A stretch of DNA of 64,000 nt from Marinomonas spartinae. Lineage in GTDB: Bacteria; Pseudomonadota; Gammaproteobacteria; Pseudomonadales; Marinomonadaceae. The stretch's first letter is position 1. Every line of letters starts with the position of its first letter. Of the stretch, positions 30,490 through 37,875 are shown one piece after another. Location: positions 1-64,000 of the forward strand of contig NZ_FLOB01000016.1 of NCBI RefSeq assembly GCF_900089775.1, in the 5' to 3' direction. A program made the translations under genes and the position numbers. Under the pieces are notes generated by a model that saw only the letters and a list, made by a program, of their open reading frames with translations, ran no database searches and was not told the origin of the DNA.

Positions 30490-31542
30490 TTACTTGGCAG
30501 GGTTTCGCTCATAAAAAGCCGCATCCTGGACGCCCGTGTAACGAGGAGTGAACCACTTAGCTTCCTGTAAGCTATTCTGCACGTGATCAGCCACGCCCAT
30601 CACGGAGGCGAAAAGCGCCATACGAATAGGCACACCGGCATCGGTCTGACGAAAGATGGCTAAACGTGAATCTGAGTTCAGGTCATCCGACAGGTCGTTT
30701 GCTCCTTCACGACTGTCCCGGGGCAAAGGGTGCATAATCAAGGTATTGGGAGAAGCAAAACGCTCAAACAACGCCGCATCAATACGAAAGTTGCTGGAGT
30801 AGTTTTCTGCTAATTCATTCTCAGGAAAACGCTCTTTTTGCACTCGGGTTGTGTAAATCACATCCGCTTGCCTCAACGCCTCACCCACGTTCTGAGTTTC
30901 CTCCACGTCTATGGTTTGCTTTGCGAGCATATCTCTAAGGTTCTCCGGCAATCGTAAGTTTTCTGGCGACAGAAAAATCAATTTACGAGGCGAAAAACGC
31001 ACCAATAGTTTCACCAGAGAATGAATCGTACGGCCAAACCGCAGATCCCCTGCCAACACAATCACGCTTTTCTGCAAACAACGATCTGTTCGTTGCAACT
31101 CCCGCTCTAACGTATACAAATCAAGCAAGGCTTGCGTGGGGTGTTCACCAGCACCATTACCGCCATTGATTACGGGAACATAGGTTTGTGCAGCAATGTC
31201 ATAAATTGCCTGCTCCTCAGGATGGCGAACAACGAGAATATCCCCATAGCCACTCACGACACGACTGGTATCTTCAAGGGATTCCCCCTTGGCAATGGAA
31301 GAAAAGGAAAAGCCCGTTGTGCTGGAAACCGATCCACCAAGGCGCATAAAAGCCGAATCAAAGCTAAGACGAGTACGGGTACTTGGCTCAAAGAACAAAC
31401 TGCACAACATCGCCCCTTCCAATATACGAGTATACTTTAACCCCTTCGCTACTGGCTGAAGGAGATCCGCCAGCTCGAACAATCGATGAAGATCGTCATT
31501 ATCAATACAGTCACAACTTAGAATATGCTTACCCGTTAACAT
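30490..31542 (-). CDS. pyrB: Aspartate carbamoyltransferase
   Basis: Pyrimidine biosynthesis: carbamoyl phosphate plus aspartate to carbamoyl aspartate. The carbamoyl-phosphate site FFEPSTRTRLSF, the GEHPTQALLDL motif and MHPLPRDSREG are present. The start was set at the ATG at 31542 (MLTGKHIL) because AAGGAG precedes it by 6 bases, giving 350 residues, longer than the E. coli catalytic chain by about 40 mainly at the C terminus. It resembles the E. coli-type catalytic chain, but no pyrI regulatory gene is adjacent. Confidence 0.93.
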   Translation of the reverse strand: MLTGKHILSCDCIDNDDLHRLFELADLLQPVAKGLKYTRILEGAMLCSLFFEPSTRTRLSFDSAFMRLGGSVSSTTGFSFSSIAKGESLEDTSRVVSGYGDILVVRHPEEQAIYDIAAQTYVPVINGGNGAGEHPTQALLDLYTLERELQRTDRCLQKSVIVLAGDLRFGRTIHSLVKLLVRFSPRKLIFLSPENLRLPENLRDMLAKQTIDVEETQNVGEALRQADVIYTTRVQKERFPENELAENYSSNFRIDAALFERFASPNTLIMHPLPRDSREGANDLSDDLNSDSRLAIFRQTDAGVPIRMALFASVMGVADHVQNSLQEAKWFTPRYTGVQDAAFYERNPAK

Positions 31543-31582
31543 CTTAGGCTCCTTATAAGCGCTATGAATGAAAATGAAACCA

Positions 31583-31621
31583 TTTTTTATATCCAAAACT
31601 CATCATTTTAGATATAAAAAA
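31583..31621. repeat. A+T-rich inverted repeat upstream of pyrB
   Basis: TTTTTTATATC (31583-31593) is perfectly repeated in inverse at 31611-31621, with a 17-base centre. It lies in the pyrB upstream region, directly next to the terminator of the kinase operon, and could be a pyrB control element or part of an insertion boundary. Confidence 0.5.
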
Positions 31622-31646
31622 AGCCTCAAATAATTTGAGGCTTTTT
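31617..31646 (-). terminator. Terminator after the phosphatase-kinase operon
   Basis: AAGCCTCAAA-TAA-TTTGAGGCTT hairpin with A and T runs on both sides, 10 bases after the last kinase stop codon. It insulates pyrB from the kinase operon. Confidence 0.9.
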
Positions 31647-31656
31647 GACTTTTTCC

Positions 31657-32742
31657 TTAGAACTCAATAGGTCGATCTTTGAGCTTTACCACCGGATGGG
31701 CTCGTTGATTTGGCTGACCAGGGTACTTTGAATATAAAACTACTGAATCGACTTCAAGCCTACTATTTCCATAAATACTTGATTTACTTACGTAAACATC
31801 ATGATCGCCCCCTTTCGCAAAAAAACTATAACCACTTTGAAAGGTCCGCGTTATTCTACCTTCATATCTGTCCCCAGATTGGTAACATAAATCCTGACAC
31901 GCACTAACTAGCTCTGTGGACGTTGGCCTCTTAGAAGGGTCGTACTCCAAACATCTATCTACTAGCCCTTGCAATTCCTTTGATAATGCTGAAAATTGCG
32001 GATTACTAGTCATAAATAGTGGCCATGGCTGCCGGTTCTTGGTGCTCACATTTACAGCAGCTTCCAAATATACTCCGAACGGGAAGTCTCCTGTCATCAG
32101 CTTAAACATCATTGCGCCTATAGACCAAATATCTATTGCTTCAGTAAGATCAATATTCGGCTTCCTAAACATCATCTCTGGAGCCATAAATGGAAGAGCT
32201 CCTCTTACAGTTCCTGATGTAGAGCGCGTCATATCTCCTGACCGAGCTTCTTCGGAAAATACCTGTTCTGTAAAAGTAGCAATGCCAAAGTCTGTTATCT
32301 TAAGACCTGTTACCCCAACACCTTTCGTAACCATTATATTACTAGGCTTTAAATCGCGATGTATCACACCTTGAAGATGAGACGCTTGAACACCTTTTGC
32401 TAATAAATGAAAGACCTTTGCTGACATATGAGGATCAAAATATTCATATAATGAAGCTTTATCCTCAAGAGTCCCGCCATCAACTAGCTCTTCAATTAAA
32501 TAAGCTTCACCAGAGTCCTCGAAGTAATCCAATGTTTTTGCTACATTGTGATGATTTACTCTCGCTGCGATAATCGCACTATTCTTGAACTTTTGATCTT
32601 TTTGAGTTTCTTGAGGCGTTTTCAGGGCCACCAATATATCAAGTTTAGTATCCAACGCACGATATACGTGTTGCATACCTCCCGACCCTATATGCTCTTC
32701 AATTTTATATCTACCACCCACCAATTGACCTGAATTAATCAT
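31657..32742 (-). CDS. Ser/Thr protein kinase with cold-shock-like C-terminal domain
   Basis: A 361-residue Hanks-type kinase. The P-loop IGSGGMQHV is at 18-26, the lysine of VALK at 41, HRDLKPSN at 128-135, DFG at 151-153 and APE near 205. The helix-C glutamate that pairs with Lys41 seems missing: the aligned stretch FKNSAII has Ser55. From about residue 293 the sequence follows the cold-shock fold pattern: YEGRITRTF, SGYSFF, DHDVYVSKSSI, LEVDSVVLY, AHPVVKL. No membrane segment is seen, so it is cytoplasmic. Its start overlaps the preceding kinase by 4 bases (ATGA). It is the last gene of PP2C-kinase-kinase. Confidence 0.85.
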   Translation of the reverse strand: MINSGQLVGGRYKIEEHIGSGGMQHVYRALDTKLDILVALKTPQETQKDQKFKNSAIIAARVNHHNVAKTLDYFEDSGEAYLIEELVDGGTLEDKASLYEYFDPHMSAKVFHLLAKGVQASHLQGVIHRDLKPSNIMVTKGVGVTGLKITDFGIATFTEQVFSEEARSGDMTRSTSGTVRGALPFMAPEMMFRKPNIDLTEAIDIWSIGAMMFKLMTGDFPFGVYLEAAVNVSTKNRQPWPLFMTSNPQFSALSKELQGLVDRCLEYDPSKRPTSTELVSACQDLCYQSGDRYEGRITRTFQSGYSFFAKGGDHDVYVSKSSIYGNSRLEVDSVVLYSKYPGQPNQRAHPVVKLKDRPIEF

Positions 32743-33794
32743 ACAACCACCTCTGGGTTTGATATATCAAATGTCACAAATGCTCGGCTTTGTGACTTTG
32801 ATGACTCGAAAGTCAATACTGACGATTCAGGGAGCGCCCTACCAACGGTAGCAATTTGGTTATTAACCCTAACACACCCACTTATATGAGTAATTTTGAA
32901 GTCATACCCATCATATTCGATCGAAATTGATGTAGGATCATTTTGAAGCCCAATTTTTGTGGATCGTTTACTACTATCGACATATTTTTGTTCATCCCCA
33001 ATAATAAAAAGCCCTGTATGCCGTCCTTTTAGAAGATACCTTCTAAGACATATTTCAACATTTTTCATACTAGGACGCATAGCGGGATCATAAGAAAGAC
33101 ATTGCTCAATAATATCGACCACCTTCGAATCCACACCAGAAAGTGACTCTCTTATTTTTCCACCTCGAATATATTCTAAAGGAGGCAACTCACACAATTC
33201 TTGAGGAAGCTCTTTATTAGCTAACACCAAAGCAGTTATAGCAAATGCATATACATCAACCGCTTTTGAAAAATTAGATGATCCCGCTCCCCAAAGCTCT
33301 GGAGCCATAAATACAAATGTCCCAACAACCCCTTTGGTCGCAGCGTTTGATTGCGATCTAGACAGACCAAAGTCGAAAATCTTAATCACACCATCTTCAT
33401 TCATCCGAACATTATTAGGCTTTAAATCCCGATGAATAATTCCGTGATTGTGAATGTCGACTAGACCACATGCAATTTGCCAAAGATGATGAATGAGAAC
33501 GTCGGAGCCAAGTTCATCATAATCTAATTCAGAAAGATCTTTCCCCTCAATGAACTCTAAAACCAATCCTTCTCGACCTTGAATGTTTATTACGTCATAG
33601 AGCTGAACAACGTGCTTGGAACGTAACTGCATCAATGCTAACTGCTCATCCAAAAAGCGTCTTTCTTCAACCCCCGCCTGTAGAAATTTTATTGCAACCT
33701 TGCGATCTAAATGAAGATCCTTGCTAAAAGCAACCTCCCCCATACCTCCAAAATTAGAGATTTCACTAAGTGGTTCATATCTATATTCACTCAT
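32739..33794 (-). CDS. Ser/Thr protein kinase, second of the cassette
   Basis: A 351-residue Hanks-type kinase with all catalytic residues: glycine loop (FGGMGEV, 15-21, degenerate first Gly), VAIK Lys36, helix-C Glu50, HRDLKPNN 121-128, DFG 141-143 and APE near 166. After the kinase fold (about residue 255) is an approximately 95-residue beta-rich tail, GCVRVNNQI with SSVLTF and AFVTFDI, which resembles the second half of an FHA phosphothreonine-binding domain; this is tentative. A GGAGAG site precedes the ATG, 2 bases after the phosphatase stop codon. Cytoplasmic. Confidence 0.85.
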   Translation of the reverse strand: MSEYRYEPLSEISNFGGMGEVAFSKDLHLDRKVAIKFLQAGVEERRFLDEQLALMQLRSKHVVQLYDVINIQGREGLVLEFIEGKDLSELDYDELGSDVLIHHLWQIACGLVDIHNHGIIHRDLKPNNVRMNEDGVIKIFDFGLSRSQSNAATKGVVGTFVFMAPELWGAGSSNFSKAVDVYAFAITALVLANKELPQELCELPPLEYIRGGKIRESLSGVDSKVVDIIEQCLSYDPAMRPSMKNVEICLRRYLLKGRHTGLFIIGDEQKYVDSSKRSTKIGLQNDPTSISIEYDGYDFKITHISGCVRVNNQIATVGRALPESSVLTFESSKSQSRAFVTFDISNPEVVV

Positions 33795-33796
33795 CT

Positions 33797-34891
33797 CTAA
33801 CTCTCCGTATCTTCATCATCCAAGCTTATTATTTTAAGTTGTTGCTCTTCTTCAGTATTTTTCCTTTTACGTGTTTTTCTATATGTCCTAGTTACTTTAC
33901 TCTTCGATACTACAGAAGTTTTATCAGAGACTTTATCATCAGGTGAAGGTTTGACATCCTGTGATTTGTCTTTTTTAAAAGGCTGACGAGCCCTTTTTTC
34001 AATAACCTCCATAGAGACGTCTGAATCATGACTACTTTCAGAGTCAACATTAATTGACTGTTCAAATATAAAATTAGAAACACCAAAAGGGTCAAATAGT
34101 GTCGCAACGGTGCTGTCAGAACTACATTCCTGAAAGTCGAATGCATCTAGATCAATAGCACATATAGATGCATTATCAGGCCCTCCACACCATCGAGAAA
34201 TAGCAATCAGCCTTTCAACAACCTGAATTGCATTATCTGCTTCCGCCACAATATCTGACAGAGTATTTGGTTCAATGAAATGAATCCCATCAGTCATCAA
34301 ATATGCATGAAGGTAATTATCATCTAAAAATGATATATGTGGCTTTATACCCTCCCCCATACCGATAAACTGCAGTAAATCCCTACCATGGCTTCCAAAC
34401 GCTTCAGCTAAAGAATCATCTACACTCAATCTTACAACCTCATGAGAATCGCTCTTCTTAGCATAAATTCGACTATCACCAACATTAACAGTCATGCCCA
34501 TACCATCACTGTTAATAAGAAGTGCAGACAAAGTACTTCCACCCCGGCTCTTAGTAAGCGCATATACAGTTTCATTTGCAAAAACTACAGCATCTTTAAG
34601 AAAGTGCTCTGGACCAAGTTCAACGTTTTCTAATGCTGCTGAAAAAAATGAAGAAAGGGCAATTACCGCGGACTCTTCACCATCTTTCATACCACCCATT
34701 CCATCAGCAACAGCAATTAAATAGTATTTTGAGCTCTTGGATCTGAAACTAAGAGCTGCTACACGATCTTGATTTTCACGCCTTTTTAACCCTAAATCAG
34801 TAGCTAATGCTACAGTACTATTATTGAACGCTACCATTTTTCGGCCAATAGTACTTCTCGAAAAATGGCTTTTAAGGTACTTTTGAAACAT
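33797..34891 (-). CDS. PP2C-type Ser/Thr protein phosphatase
   Basis: A 364-residue metal-dependent phosphatase, first gene of the cassette. PP2C motifs are RRENQD (37-42), ADGMGGMKDG (62-71), GGSTLSALL, VGDSRIY, MTDG and CGGPDNASI. The catalytic domain ends near residue 255. It is followed by about 110 residues of low-complexity charged sequence with a basic cluster (TRTYRKTRKRK) and an acidic end (LDDEDTES), which may bind nucleic acid or a partner. It presumably reverses phosphorylation by the two kinases. An internal ATG at 34837 is a less likely alternative start. Confidence 0.87.
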   Translation of the reverse strand: MFQKYLKSHFSRSTIGRKMVAFNNSTVALATDLGLKRRENQDRVAALSFRSKSSKYYLIAVADGMGGMKDGEESAVIALSSFFSAALENVELGPEHFLKDAVVFANETVYALTKSRGGSTLSALLINSDGMGMTVNVGDSRIYAKKSDSHEVVRLSVDDSLAEAFGSHGRDLLQFIGMGEGIKPHISFLDDNYLHAYLMTDGIHFIEPNTLSDIVAEADNAIQVVERLIAISRWCGGPDNASICAIDLDAFDFQECSSDSTVATLFDPFGVSNFIFEQSINVDSESSHDSDVSMEVIEKRARQPFKKDKSQDVKPSPDDKVSDKTSVVSKSKVTRTYRKTRKRKNTEEEQQLKIISLDDEDTES

Positions 34892-35512
34892 AGTCTATGT
34901 CCTATAGCCCTATAAACAATTATTGCTTTTGATATCACAATAGAGATAGCAACGCCGAAATCCCAGCATAATTAATGCTAACACTATAGACATATATACC
35001 GCATTTAAAAAAACTTATATATTCTTTAAATACCAACCCTTATGTGGACGTTTAGCCTAGCAGCTTCAGGCAAGGCTCCCTTTTATCAAGCATCCTGATA
35101 TCCTCAAACTCTTGAGTAATTTTGCTATAACTAAGCAGAACATGCTGAGAAACCTTATTCGCATTTAAGCGAGCTGCAACAGGTCAACAAAAAAATATCC
35201 ATATCAGTTTACTTTGCTATTTATCCAAAATATTGAGAATAGCAGGCATCGTTTTTTCGATAACTATTTTCTTTGGCATTACATGCCAACCAACAAACTA
35301 GCTCTCTTGCATAGTAAATTGTTTCTGATCCAAAGTTCGTTTAATCGGACTTAGGTCTTGCTCAGAAGAAATACGAATCACAGCACCATCCTCGAGCTCA
35401 CCTGACTGTATCAATTTTCGTATCGTCCTGATATGTGATCAGAACCAGCTTAGTACACTTTAAAAACAATTAATCTAAGTCATTAAACAAGCAATGGTTT
35501 TCTACACTTAAA
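34892..35512 (-). other. A+T-rich intergenic stretch with decayed coding traces
   Basis: About 620 bases with no intact gene. On the minus strand two short open segments read like protein: 35301-35438 (46 codons, containing IQSGELEDGAVIRISS and ending QES before TAG at 35298-35300) and 35052-35180 (containing AARLNANKVSQHVLLSYSK, ending LLG before TAA). Neither has a start codon, and stop codons separate them, so they look like remnants. I do not recognise the families. A dyad AGCAT-AATTA-ATGCT (34965-34979) lies near the phosphatase start. This is probably a scar of gene loss or insertion next to the kinase cassette. Confidence 0.45.
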
Positions 35513-35545
35513 AATAAAAAAGGCCTCTAAAATAGAGACCTTCAG
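35513..35545 (-). terminator. Terminator after ssb
   Basis: Minus strand: AAGGTCTCTA-TTT-TAGAGGCCTT (one G-T pair) followed by TTTTTATTTTT. Confidence 0.85.
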
Positions 35546-35574
35546 TTAAAATTAACATTTTTTAAACGCGTAAC

Positions 35575-36327
35575 CTAGAACGGGATATCATCGTCGAAAT
35601 CGTCAAAATTTGGCGCTTGTTGCGGCTTTGGTTGCTGAGCAGGCTGCTGTGGCGCACGCTGTTGTGGTGCTGGTTGCTGTTGTGGCGCCGGTTGAGACGG
35701 AGCTTGTTGAGGTGCATTACCCCAGCTACCAAAAGACTGCGGTTGCGCTTGTGGCGCCGCTGGCTGATGCGCAGGTTGCTGTGGTGCTTGACCATACCCA
35801 CCTTGCTGAGGTGGTTGGTTAAAACCACCGCCCTGAGGAGCATGTTGTGGTGCGGACTGTTGCGGTGCTGCAGGCTGCTGTGGCGCTTGACCATAACCTT
35901 GTTGAGGTGCGTTATTAGAATAACCACCTTGGCCACCTTGCATAGAATCGTAACCACCACTTTGCTGACCGGCATTGTCACCACGACCGTCTAACAATTG
36001 CATTTCGTTCGCAACGATTTCGGTTGTGTAGCGTTTAATGCCATCTTTTTCCCACTCACGGGTACGCAAAGAGCCTTCAACATAGACTTTAGAGCCTTTT
36101 TTGATAAAGTCGCCTGCGATTTGACCCAAACGATAGTTACCACGATCCATAAACGCGACACGATGCCATTCGGTGCGTTCTTGCATTTGGCCCGTTTGAC
36201 GGTCTCTCCAGCTCTCGGTTGTCGCGATGTTGACGTTTGCAACCGCCGCTCCAGAAGGCATAAAACGGACTTCGGCATCGTTGCCTGCGTTCCCGATCAA
36301 GATCACTTTGTTAATTCCACGTGCCAT
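35575..36327 (-). CDS. ssb: Single-stranded DNA-binding protein
   Basis: Binds ssDNA in replication, recombination and repair. The OB fold covers residues 1-110 ([43 protein letters not shown]). A linker of about 125 residues is dominated by Gln, Pro, Ala and Gly with repeated YGQAPQQPA units. The tip DFDDDIPF recruits partner proteins. Start at 36327 (MARG) with GGAGAG upstream, giving 250 residues, well above the 170-190 usual for enterics because of the linker. It lies 31 bases after the MFS gene; the SOS box at 37804-37819 may influence both through that transcript. Confidence 0.96.
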   Translation of the reverse strand: MARGINKVILIGNAGNDAEVRFMPSGAAVANVNIATTESWRDRQTGQMQERTEWHRVAFMDRGNYRLGQIAGDFIKKGSKVYVEGSLRTREWEKDGIKRYTTEIVANEMQLLDGRGDNAGQQSGGYDSMQGGQGGYSNNAPQQGYGQAPQQPAAPQQSAPQHAPQGGGFNQPPQQGGYGQAPQQPAHQPAAPQAQPQSFGSWGNAPQQAPSQPAPQQQPAPQQRAPQQPAQQPKPQQAPNFDDFDDDIPF

Positions 36328-36358
36328 GAGGCTCTCCAACTGTTATTCATTATGTTCT

Positions 36359-37717
36359 TTAGATATTGGCTTGAGGTGCGAGACGTTTTAGGGCCTCTTT
36401 ATCAAGTCTCTTTTTGTCTATTTTAAGATAAGCCGTTAGCTCATCTTTAAAAATTTGCATGTCTTCTACGCCTTCCACTTTAGCAAGCTGATCGGCCAAG
36501 GCATCTAGTGCGCCATCATCACCGTCCGGCAAACTAAACGCCATGCTGCTTAGCTGACGTGGAGCTGGCTGCATAAAGCACACGGCTGTCCATAACATCA
36601 ATACAATGCCGACAACATCAAATAATGTACTGTTTGAGTAATGCTGCAATATCCAACCGCCACCGATCCCTCCTAAAAAAGAGCCAAGAAATTGGTGAGT
36701 CGAAAACACACCCATTGCCGTGCCTCGGTAACCAACAGGAGCTTGCTTACTAATCAAGGATGGTAAGGTCGCTTCAAGGGTATTAAAACCAACAAAGTAG
36801 CACCACAATAGTAGACCAAACACCCATAGATGGGGGGCCCATTGTAATAAAATAGCACTCAGTCCCAGCATCAAAACCACGCTAAAAACAACGGCCTTCA
36901 TTTTGCCTTTTGCTTCAGCGATGATCACTAATGGTACCATACCTACGAAGGCAAAACCCATTACTCCAAGGTAAAGCCAGCTATGATCTGCCAACGGCAA
37001 ACCAAAGCGCTGAATCAATAAATGTGGCACGGTAATGAACAATGCCGTTAAGCTGGCATGCAGCAATAACACACTGATGTTAAGGAAGCGCAGCTTACTG
37101 TCTTTAATCACACGCCCAAGCGCTACCAAACTGGGCGTTGTGTCACGTTTAAAGGTATGTTGAACAACGTTAGGAACAACAAACAAAATCAAGGCTATGC
37201 CAAGGAAAGAAAAACCGAACGACAAGTAAAACAAGCCAGACAAACCTACTAAATCAAATACCCATGGTCCCAGCACTAACGAAATCATAAAAGAAGCCCC
37301 AATACTCACACCGACCATCGCCATGGATTTGGTGCGGTTCTTCTCTCTAGTGACATCACTCAACAAAGCCATTAAGGTACTGGCTATCGCCCCAGCGCCT
37401 TGTAATGCACGACCAACGATAAGTACATGTATGCTGGTTGCATTCGCACAAATCAAACTGCCCAATGCGAACAACAGCAAACCGATAACAATGACACGCT
37501 TACGACCAATTCGGTCAGACCACATACCCATTGGTATTTGCAATATGGCTTGGGTGAACCCATATATACCAATCGCAGTACCAATCAAGGCGGCATCGGC
37601 TCCTTGTAGACCATCTGCGGCCACACTGATGACGGGCATAATGAGAAATAAGCCTAGCATTCTAAAGAGATAAACAAGCGCTAGGGCAAGAACAGATCGA
37701 CGTTCAAGTGCATCCAT
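36359..37717 (-). CDS. MFS transporter with C-terminal YajR-like domain
   Basis: Inner-membrane major facilitator with about 12 hydrophobic segments; the loop 2-3 signature is GMWSDRIGRKRVI. After the last membrane segment a soluble ferredoxin-like tail of about 65 residues (DQLAKVEGVEDMQIF, ELTAYLKID) resembles the YAM domain of YajR. The substrate is unknown. The ATG at 37717 was chosen (452 residues); a TTG at 37729 is possible, and neither has a good ribosome site. The uvrA-MFS-ssb arrangement is common in pseudomonads and relatives. Confidence 0.88.
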   Translation of the reverse strand: MDALERRSVLALALVYLFRMLGLFLIMPVISVAADGLQGADAALIGTAIGIYGFTQAILQIPMGMWSDRIGRKRVIVIGLLLFALGSLICANATSIHVLIVGRALQGAGAIASTLMALLSDVTREKNRTKSMAMVGVSIGASFMISLVLGPWVFDLVGLSGLFYLSFGFSFLGIALILFVVPNVVQHTFKRDTTPSLVALGRVIKDSKLRFLNISVLLLHASLTALFITVPHLLIQRFGLPLADHSWLYLGVMGFAFVGMVPLVIIAEAKGKMKAVVFSVVLMLGLSAILLQWAPHLWVFGLLLWCYFVGFNTLEATLPSLISKQAPVGYRGTAMGVFSTHQFLGSFLGGIGGGWILQHYSNSTLFDVVGIVLMLWTAVCFMQPAPRQLSSMAFSLPDGDDGALDALADQLAKVEGVEDMQIFKDELTAYLKIDKKRLDKEALKRLAPQANI

Positions 37718-37783
37718 AAGGAGATTCAACCACTCAACTTAGGTTTAAGAAAAAGGAAAATGTCAATATTACAAAAATTAACG

Positions 37784-37819
37784 TTGAAGCTCTATTTCAA
37801 CTACTGTAAAAATAGACAG
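37784..37819 (+). promoter_or_regulatory. uvrA promoter with LexA (SOS) box
   Basis: CTGT-AAAAATAG-ACAG at 37804-37819 is a perfect CTGT-N8-ACAG LexA site. It overlaps the -10 (TAAAAA, 37807-37812) of a promoter with -35 TTGAAG (37784-37789) and a 17-base spacer. LexA bound here would block uvrA and possibly the divergent MFS-ssb transcript. Confidence 0.85.
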
Positions 37820-37875
37820 TTATTCTACTCACAACGAAGCTAATTTCTGTTGACCAAAGACTATATTGGAGACAC

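Noticed and set aside
31657..34891. Kinase operon as a type VI secretion PpkA/PppA module or a TerY-P triad
   Set aside because: No secretion genes, vWA (TerY) gene or tellurite-resistance genes are nearby, and both kinases lack membrane segments.
35640..35930. Possible CRISPR-like or satellite repeat in the ssb linker
   Set aside because: Repeats are coding, short and irregular, with no unique spacers.
35610..35994. Long plus-strand open frames opposite ssb
   Set aside because: They are mirror products of the repetitive Gln/Pro linker codons; composition is low in complexity and has no homology pattern or ribosome site.
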